Program-made: the position numbers and the translations under genes | Notes under the pieces: model-generated | Told to the model about the DNA's origin: nothing | What the model saw: the letters and a program-made list of their open reading frames with translations, nothing else | Database searches by the model: none | Part shown: positions 55,690-64,000 of the stretch, piece after piece | How positions within the stretch are numbered: the stretch's first letter is position 1 | How the letters are laid out: every line of letters starts with the position of its first letter | Assembly (NCBI GenBank): GCA_027924585.1 | Contig: BSBM01000232.1 | Coordinates: forward strand, 31,953,001-32,017,000 | Direction: 5' to 3' | From: Larix kaempferi | Taxonomy: Eukaryota; Streptophyta; Pinopsida; Pinales; Pinaceae | Length of the DNA: 64,000 nt

Positions 55690-58304
55690 CCTAGGGGCGG
55701 TACCTGTGCAACTATGGATTTTTCCCAAAATAAATCTTTATTGCCAAAATCCAGAGCCAAAAGTCCCTTTACAATGAAGGGGGTCTCTCCTTTAAATAGG
55801 ATCGAGAGAGACCAAAACCCTAACCACTTTTTAGATGAGTGGTTGAGATCAAAAGATACAACAATAATAATCAACGGCTAAGATGAGCCAGACAATACAA
55901 TACATGGATCACTCAAATAAGGGGGACGCATTCCCTCAATGACACCCTAGGGGGGATGTATGACATAAAAGTGACTAGGGACACAATATAACAAATGTTG
56001 GTGGGGTCTAGGAGGTAATAATATCTTCACTAGACCAAGCCCCAAGTACATCAAACACAAGATACATCAATAAGTGATTAAAATCACTAGGACGTGTGTC
56101 CCCAACACATAAGAAGACGCCCTCATAATGTGCCTGAGAGGACGTGTGGACCCCAATGAAGATGACGATTGTGCCGAAAGGTGTAGAATGCATCATAACA
56201 AGTCTCTGATCAAACCTCGTGGCATTTCCTTACCTCACTGAACCAAATCGATTTCCTTGCTAGCCAATTCTTCCATTTTTAATTATCAGAATATCACCTA
56301 TAAAAGATAAAATGCTTGTAACTCTCTGCCAACTGCTCCGGGCACCAAACTGACTACACCAAAATGTTTGAGAATAGGGTAATATGGTAATAACAAGTGA
56401 CTGAACCCCATATCCCCTCTGTAGCGCCCTAGGAGAACTCAAATGATCTCTGCAAGTGTTGAACAGGCCAATTTTTACATGGCAATATGTTGTAAAGTGA
56501 TAACCTAGCCATATCATCATATGTAAGTGCCTGAAATTGATAACTGAGTGTCCCAATGAACTCAGAAGGTCCAAATCAAGTAAGGATGAGTACTCATACA
56601 TCATGTGACCATCTGGATAATCATCTATAGGCTCAACCATGCCCGGACAATAAAAATAATGGTATGTAAATAATAATAATAAAAATCCATCAAACCATCA
56701 CATGAAACCTTTGTCTAATGCATGGAACCATCGAATGGGCAACATAGGACCACAAAAAATCAATCTCAAACATCATCAATCCAACCCATCCCGAATCCTA
56801 CGGTTGACTTGGTCAAACTGGGTTGATCAAGTAAAAATTGATCAAAATAATGACCCAGGCCAAAACTGACTGTTGCTGCAAGTACAAATGGATAAGATAT
56901 ATTCCTTTAAATATTTTAATAGCAAGACTAAAGTACAAAGTGGCATTCTACTGGCAATTAAGCAATAAACCATCAAATATAAGTCTAGATAAAGGCAACC
57001 AATTACTTAAAAGAAGACCCCCAAGTGTATACTCATTTATGGACGTGGCCATTTTGCTAGAAATAGGTGACGGTGAAGGAAACAAGGCTTAGGCCAAGGG
57101 AATGACTTTACAACCTCAACATTGTGACATATTGGATAAGGGAATGAGGGAAGACCACCTAACATATGTTGGACAGAAAACACACGGGGAATGGCGGTGT
57201 ATCACAAATGGACTGAGTTGATTTGAGAAGTGCCCATTCAACTTTAACAAATGTCTACAGCTCACATCCAAGCTAAAATCAAGCTCCGTGAGGATCTTTT
57301 CTAGAACCATTGTAACTAGGTGCATAGTCAACCGTAACTTTGAGGTTCTAGGGGACACTTAGAATTAGTTGCCCCCTACTCCATCTCACATCCCAACTCG
57401 TAGGCTCCGTGATGAAACAATCATTACATTTCAATTAAGATGGTCAGTAATCTTTAGATATTCAATCAGGACCAAACATCGGGGGCAACCGACCAGAGAG
57501 GTCAAGGCTTCAGAATCCCAACTCACTTAAGCTCAGGACCCAACACCAGTGGGTTCTCCTAGCCCATAAGGGTCAAGGCTTCGACAAGTTCTTTCGCACA
57601 CTCAGAGCCAAGACAAATAACAACAAGGAGTCTATCCAACACAGAGGCATAGGTGGGGAAGTCCTCAATATCACAAGCTAAAGTGTTAGTCGTGATACAA
57701 CCAAATACAGATGATAAAAAATGAATGGGGAAAGTGACATATGATGCCATGACTAGCAAACCAAAACGAGGGAATGACCAAGTCCATACTACTAAGAGGG
57801 CATGACCAATGAGTATACACAAGAATTTCCATTTCCAAGCAACTAAATCACCTATACTCTAAACAATCAACCAATAACCACATAAGGATATTACCAGATA
57901 ATGACCACTCTATACCCAGTCAAGCTACCAAGATAAGTAAAAGAGCACAATATAAGTATCTAATACACAACCATATACCTGCCGAGTCATATACCTGTAT
58001 CCATCATCTGAACCACCAACTGTCACTGGAACACTGCTGCTGTATAAACCATAGGCATTGTAATCATATCTACTCTCTATGAAGTAAATGGCTAACTCGG
58101 TCATCAAATTTGGGGTCATGAGGCTCCGTCATGGCATAAGGCTAAAAGTGTATGCTCTAGGTCTGCTGAAAATAGGAGTGATCATAGAAGAACTACTCAT
58201 CAATCACTGATCTCATGCATATCATAGCAAAAGGACTGACTCGGAAAAGTCTTGAAAACTGGTATGAAGACATGGCAGCCCCGGCTACTATGGATGTGAT
58301 AACA
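55690..58304 (-). mobile_element. Second copy of the long Gypsy LTR, minus strand
   Basis: On the minus strand it starts TGTTATCACATCCATAG (58304) and matches the LTR at 3540-6994 in order: the TATA region CCTATTTAAAGGAGAG (55790-55805), CACTCATC(T)AAAAAGTGG, the ACTCAGAAGGTCC and GAGTCATATACCTG blocks. It lacks the Copia solo LTR of the first copy. Near 55690 similarity fades before the LTR end and no primer-binding site is visible, so the inner edge is truncated or diverged. Small ORFs inside are not genes. Confidence 0.7.
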
Positions 58305-61300
58305 GGATCCATAGGTGCTTCGTTGGATTTTACAAGAGATCTTGCTTGCTTCTCTTGTTCTCCAACTCTTTGTGAGAAGCACAGTCTTTCTTGAAGCTAC
58401 AAAGTGATTCCATTGCCCATTTCTCAAAGGGGCACTTCTTCACCTTCTTCTTTCAAATTTTCAAACAATCTTTTTGGTTACTTCCTCTTATGCTTTAGAT
58501 CTACATTGCTAAGAGTTTAATATCTTTTTTTAGATCTGATTTATGAGAGTAGATTGCATAGATCTAAATTTCATAAGGTTTTGTCATTTAAAAAGATAGA
58601 TCTAGCTTAGAAACTAGTTTGTTTTGCAAGTATTATCAAAGTAAATTTTTAACTTGTTAATCAATTAGTTTCTTTTGAGTTTAAAGGGTTGAAATCTAGC
58701 ATTTGAGTGCCTTATGGAGGTCGGTTCCCATTTCCACTTTGGTGATCAAGTTCAGACCAAGAAGGCTTGTAAACCAGTTGGACCGACCGGTTTTGCCAAA
58801 ACTGGTCCAGTTCTTATAACATTGGAGTCTGGACCAAGGGGATGGCCCCTTCCCTCAAGTAAATAATGTGACATACCTCAACATATGTGCCAGGAAGGAG
58901 GGCGCTCCAACAGAAAACATAGTATACTTCAAAATAACCCCTTTTCATGTGTGAAAACCATCAAATGAACTAGGGAGCTCCATAAGCAAGCCTCCAAATG
59001 GTCGAAACAAAGTCAAATCAATCTTAAAATGTGTGCAGTAAGGCTAGTACTCCATCAAGAGTCATGAAACAAAATCATGACAAAGTGTATAATTGTTAAT
59101 AACACCGAAGACACCTAGGGCACACATATGCTAGGCACCCTCAAAGAGAACAATGTCAAACATTTAAAGGTGCAAACCATAGGTAATATCCCATCCAATC
59201 TCCTCGGGCACTCCACCATCATCGCCATAATCAAACCTTAGTAAAACCACTACAAAGCATTTCCTTAATCTTATCATCACACTAAAAAGCAATTATTAGC
59301 TCTTGGAACTTAGGGAAACCCTAAGATGATGGGTTCCCACTCCATGAAATGCACTACGGGTTAAAAAAATTGTATTAATGCTAAGCCAAAACCTTCCAAA
59401 CATGCAACATTGTCAAACATGGGGAGCACACTATATTAACAAGATATCAACCATGCGAACTTATCAATTAGAACACCATTAGCACATCAACCAATGTCCA
59501 CTAGCAACGACCAAAAAATCTCAGCCAAAAGATAGCAACATCCCTAAGCCAAAGCAACACATGTACCCCCTAATCGATCAAATGATCCAACAATATCATC
59601 TTGCAAACTCGATCATTGTGATAAAAATCACAAGTGCTGTGATGAAAATCAAAAGTGCAAGCCTCATCCAAAATGAGGGATAACACGCCCTAGGAGCACT
59701 TTGGGAGCATCCTAGGAGCATCGCTCCTGAAGCACTTCCCACAAAGGCAAAGAACACTCCAAAAACTCTGCAAGCACACTCCCTAAAAACACTCTCAGTT
59801 GGAGTGCGATTTAGGAGCAAAGCGAAATAAGGGAGGGGATGCTCCCACGCAGCATAGCTTTGACCAACTTAATCTTGTATTAATACACCAAAAGTCTTTA
59901 GAGATCTAGATATCCAACTACATGAAACGCAAGATGCATCATATTAGTCCTCGAGATGTTCTTGGTTGCTTAGGAAGTATGCCGACACATTTCGAAACCC
60001 ACTTTAGGCCTCAAGCTGGCTCTTGGGCCAGAGGGGGCAACCCTCAGTAATCAAATTAAAACTCATTTCCCACTGTCACTAGGCAGTAGCTTGCAACATT
60101 TAAGTGAAAAGATAAATGCCAAATTTTAGAGTAGTAACTGGAGTTAAAGACAGTAAATCTCACAATCCAAAGCCTTTCCATTGGGCACTAGAATCTCAAA
60201 TAGCAGAGCACAAAATCTTAGGATGAAAGGTGGAGGAAGTTTGAGCAGAACAATGAATCTATGGGCTTAAGAGTAAGGCAGTCACTGTACACCCTAGATG
60301 AAGAAAAATGGTCTTGCTAGGCATTAATGAATGAATCCAACAAATAAATAATATCAAAGTGCAGGAAAAAGGGTTGATAAGGATTCAAAATCCTTTATTC
60401 TGAATTCTTTGTTTCACATGAATACAAACTGAATTTTAATAATCTTTAATATATATAAATTTGGCCTGCAAATTACAATAAAACTGAGCAAGAACAGGTG
60501 TGAAAAATAAGAGAAGCTTAACACTGTAAAAAGAAGGAAAAACAGGGTTCTGCTGATAATGAGAAGTGAATCCAAAGAGAGTTTACTGATCAGAGGTTTA
60601 CAAAATGGCCCGATGGGCGACACAGTATTTTGCTGGCAATTTTTCTCGCCCGCTCTGGTGAAATCTTCAAATGTTGTCTATATGCTCTTCGAATGCTGAA
60701 AGGTTGTCTTTCTTTGTGGAACTAATTTCCTAAATTCAGATTCGAGGATAAGTCTGCTTCAGAACTCTCGACACCTGTGTGATAGTTAACCTTTCCATTT
60801 TCTAAAATAGGATTTTGTTGGTTGCATTAATTTCCAATGACCCTGCTCGTTGCCACTTATTCTGCGGTCTATTTCTTTCTACTTGCTGTCTTAACTGTCT
60901 ATCAACTGTTCTATAGCTTTAAATAATCCATCATTTGTAAACATTGCAATTCTAGCGAGTAAATTAGCCTTTATACCTTGTAGATTTGTCTAAATTGACT
61001 TCATACTCTGCCTCCAATTCCATCCATGAGTTATTTATAATGCTTCATAGTATTATACAATGCAACTGCCGAGAGCTTGAAATGAAATAAGATCTATCCA
61101 GTTCAAAGGAAAACTTTATCAAGAGTCGATCTGAGAATGGACTCCACCCGCATTGCAAATTCCAAAGAGCTTTCACAATAAGCCATCCACTCTTCAGTTC
61201 TTGAAAAAGACTTTTTCCATTTTGCTTTTAAGGGTCATAGAATATAAAATTTAGCACGCACGTCATGTAACCTCATCCATTGGGAGGAATCAACTTTGGG

Positions 61301-61485
61301 TTTTCTTCATTTCCACAAACATGAGTTTGTTGGTAGCTTCTAGCTCCTCAACACGCCTTTGAAGTTGCTTGAGATACTCAACAACTCCTCCTAGGAGTGA
61401 GACTTGTCCAAAGAGACATCCACATGCCTCTCAAACTGATGACCCCAATTCATTTTGATACCTGAGAGTAGTTTTCATAAAACAT
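58305..61485. other. Unassigned, probably decayed retrotransposon sequence
   Basis: 58305-58860 is T-rich, leader-like. 58860-60000 has AAC/ACC-rich text like the minus-strand LTR relics elsewhere. 60400-61080 resembles the leader side of a Copia element on the minus strand. No coding domain was identified before the RNase H fragment at 61486. Confidence 0.3.
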
Positions 61486-61829
61486 TTACTTCACCTCCTG
61501 AAACCACCTTACTGCTTTGGCACTTGGTGATGACGTTCGGGCATATGCTTGACTCCAAGAGATGGAGGCATTCTTTGCAACTCCAAGTTTGCCTCTAAAG
61601 TGAGCAAACTTCACCAACTGCAGTGGTTTTGTCAAGATATCAGCTACTTGATCATCTGTTGCAACATACTTCAGCTTGATCGCATTTCGTTGTACCATAT
61701 CTCTGATATAATGGTACATTAGATCAATATGCTTTGATCTGTCATGAAATACCGGATTTTCTGTGAGCTTCATGCAGCTCTGATTATCGCCGTGGATGAT
61801 CGTAGTCTCAAGCTTTTCATTAAACAACC
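61486..61829 (-). pseudogene. Copia RNase H fragment, cut by an LTR insertion
   Basis: Minus-strand frame: LFNEKLETTIIHGDNQSCMK, LTENPVFHDRSKHIDLMYHY, IRDMVQRNAIKLKYVATDDQ, VADILTKPLQLVKFAHF, GKLGVAKNAS. This is the C-terminal half of Copia RNase H; the usual CDN box is GDN here. The reading stays open to 61829, where an LTR begins, so the upstream part of the element is separated or lost. Confidence 0.88.
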
Positions 61830-64000
61830 TATTATCCACTAAATTGCACTTAGTGGATTCTGAGTGAACTGTTGAAGTTGTGAACATGTTCAATGTTCAT
61901 TATCAGTGTTCCGAGATCCATCAGGCCAAAAAAATTTGGCCCTTCGTAAAATTTGCATGTCCAAACCCCCATGGGGGAATTGTAATAAGTTGGTCTATGC
62001 ATGAAATTTTTATGAAAGGCTTGGCCGAGCTTAGGGTTTGTTATCAGGGGATACTCTAGAGTGTTTTTTCCTTAGGAATTATGCGTTACTCTTCAGTGAC
62101 GTATAATTCCCGAGTTTTTCACTCACACTTCCAAAGTTGGAGTATTTCCATGATGGTAAATTTTGAGGGGATATTAAAGCCTACTGAAATGTATTTTTGT
62201 AACATGCTAGCCATCAGTAATAAGTCGTATGGACATGCACTAGGTCCCCTAGGAGTTTGAAGTCATTCCGACAAAAATAATTGTTTCCGTAATTTAGACC
62301 ATTTTTTAATGGTTTAAATGGAAAATTTCAAAATGTAATAAAAGTGTCGTCTGGAGGCGAAATTTGGCGGGGGGAGGCTCGTTTTGACGCTCAGAACGTC
62401 CTCTTTACCCTGGTGCCCACTTTCTCCAGTTCTCGGGCGATTACGTCACCTCTGGGAGTGGTTTTCACTAAAGATGCATCAAATTGGCACTTTAATGCTA
62501 AAAAATCCAAAAATGCACATATGACAAAAGTCAAAAAAGACAAAAGAATGAATAAAAATTCATATGAAAGGGTGGCATTAGTTAATTATGAGGAGGGTGA
62601 ATACATTGGTTTGTTAAAGCATCATTTTGTAAGTGAAATAAAAGTCAAAGTTTGATTTTTTATTTGAGAAATCGCCCCTCCTTCACGTGATGGGCATCAC
62701 TCCATGCGAATGCATATTTGGTGGGCGAGCATTCCTATGTGTTGGGCGTTGGACACAAAGTTGAGGAGGGGCGCCCCTCTCATGAGGTGGCAGCCACCTC
62801 ACATATCACACCAACCTACTCCATTTTTCAACGTTCATCTCTCCAACGTTTAAGATATGCGCTTTCCTTATTCACGTGGGAGTTTCCCATTGTTGATGGG
62901 CGAGAGTTCCAAGGGCATGGGTGGAGTTTACAAAGTTGAGGAGAGGGCGCCCTCTTGAGGTGGCAGCCCTCTCATTTAATGGAACTCCACTCCCACATAG
63001 ATCAAGGGATTCAATCTACCATTTGGCTGCCCTCTCAACCGTTCGCATGGCCCTCATGAAGATGCCATTTCCTCTTGAAACTCTATAAAAGCAAGGCTCT
63101 TGCTCCATTATTCAAATGGATGCAAGAAACCTCTGCTCATTGTACTAGTGATAATTTTTAATGCAAGTGAAAGGCTTTGGAGGTCCATTAGTGTACATTT
63201 GTTGGATGCATGCAAGTATTTGAGGTGATATTGCTCTAATCTAGTTCTCTTTTGTTTATATTTGATTGTAAATCTAGCTTGATTGATTCATAGAATAAGC
63301 ATTTCGGTTGTAACTTGCTTATTTGTGTATTGTTTTGAAATACTAGAAGTAGCCAACTATACTAGTTTGTATTTAGGCTCTTTGAATTTTTCTTTACCAA
63401 GCACACTAGATCTTACTCATTTGTATGCAAGGGTTTGTTTAAGGTTTCGCAGATCACAAGCTTGAAGAGGGCTTTGAACTAGTTTGTCTCTTCTCTCCTC
63501 TTCAACACAAACTAATCTTGTATTTCAGGGATTTCTACAAGGTTTCACAAAGATCAAGCTTGGGCTTAAAGGGTTCATCCATCATCTTCAAATTTAAAAC
63601 TACATTCTTCTCTTTCCCTATTTTGTCATTTTCTAAGTATTTGAGTTGTAGATCCATACATTTCTTGCAAATATTTTCCGATCTATATACTTAGAAATCA
63701 CATCCTAGATTAGATCTAAGCTCTTAAAAAGTCCATTTTGCATTAGATCTAAGCAAGAATTGAAACTTTCTATACTTGGAAAAAATTTTGAAATTTTTCT
63801 AAGTATAAATTTTGAAATTTTTTTTATTTTTTCATTGTGTTTGCCATCATATTCTAAGAGATTTACTTGCTGGTTTTTAGCAGGTCCAAGGAAAAAGAGG
63901 AGGAAGCTCTGGCGAAATTTCGCTAAAACTTGCCAAAAACACCTTCAAAGGGACCTACTTTTAGCATTGTTTCAAATTTCAGCTTGTAATCCCTTAGATC
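61830..64000 (+). mobile_element. LTR of the same family as 51876, running to the window edge
   Basis: It starts TATTATCCACTAAATTGCAC after CAACC (61825-61829), the first G mutated to A relative to the copy at 51876. It shares the opening dyad, GGGGGAATTGTAATAA, CGAGTTTTTCAC and GGCTTTGGAGGTCC, and has the TATA box ACTCTATAAAAGC at 63082. After about 63300 similarity to the other copy fades. The end of the LTR and any gag lie beyond or near the window edge. The ORF at 62344-62655 lies in the U3 and is not credible. Confidence 0.65.

Noticed and set aside
57660-57690. Minus-strand LACDIE reading, similar to the POLI ExoI motif ACDTE
   Set aside because: It lies within the long Gypsy LTR copy, has no surrounding POLI similarity or splice sites, and the Thr is missing.
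62344-62655. 103-codon ORF in the LTR at 61830
   Set aside because: Lies in U3, Lys-rich tail is AT-biased sequence, and it is not kept in the related LTR at 51876.

Overview
The window reads as nuclear DNA of a land plant with a very large, transposon-packed genome. My best guess is a gymnosperm, by inference and not proven. Introns have GT-AG ends, coding islands are sparse, and most of the sequence is layered LTR retrotransposons, LINEs, hAT DNA transposons and a SINE. No bacterial operon, rRNA, CRISPR or phage signature was seen.

The one host gene I can support is on the minus strand: two exons (24107-24295, then 19066-19742) of a plant organellar DNA polymerase I-like protein (POLI/POP family). 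They encode most of the 3'-5' exonuclease domain and the start of the region behind it. They are joined by a 4.36 kb intron that holds a dead LINE. No further exon was recognised on either side, so much of the remaining window may be intronic DNA of this gene.

Layout. 1-2265: decayed Copia-type LTR and unassigned sequence. 2326-6994: minus-strand Ty3/Gypsy 5' end (gag, duplicated primer-binding site, ~2.8 kb LTR) carrying a Copia solo LTR with an exact target duplication. 7885-10477: 3' end of a Copia element with a 54-bp tandem array. 14045-18346: complete but decayed minus-strand Copia element inserted in one unit of an older tandem duplication. 19066-24295: POLI exons. 26364-34857: complete non-autonomous LTR element whose 5' LTR was hit by a SINE and a 3.4 kb hAT transposon; its interior holds a LINE piece (split by a hAT MITE) and a zinc-ribbon/coiled-coil pseudogene. 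36300-41096: hAT fragment, Copia gag fragment, LTR tandem duplications and a Gypsy gag remnant. About 41097-51875: a plus-strand Copia element whose LTR was entered by a second Copia element (41370-46073) and a 0.9 kb hAT element, and whose coding region was entered by a solo LTR. 51876 and 61830: two LTRs of one family, each opening with the same dyad and each inserted in a Copia coding region. 55690-58304: another copy of the long Gypsy LTR.

The best evidence is structural: eight insertions have recognisable target-site duplications (six exact), and internal paralogues give empty-site comparisons. The most unusual signals are a dyad just downstream of the TATA box in related Copia LTRs that changes sequence but keeps pairing, the zinc-ribbon/coiled-coil sequence inside the LTR element, and the sparse POLI exons.
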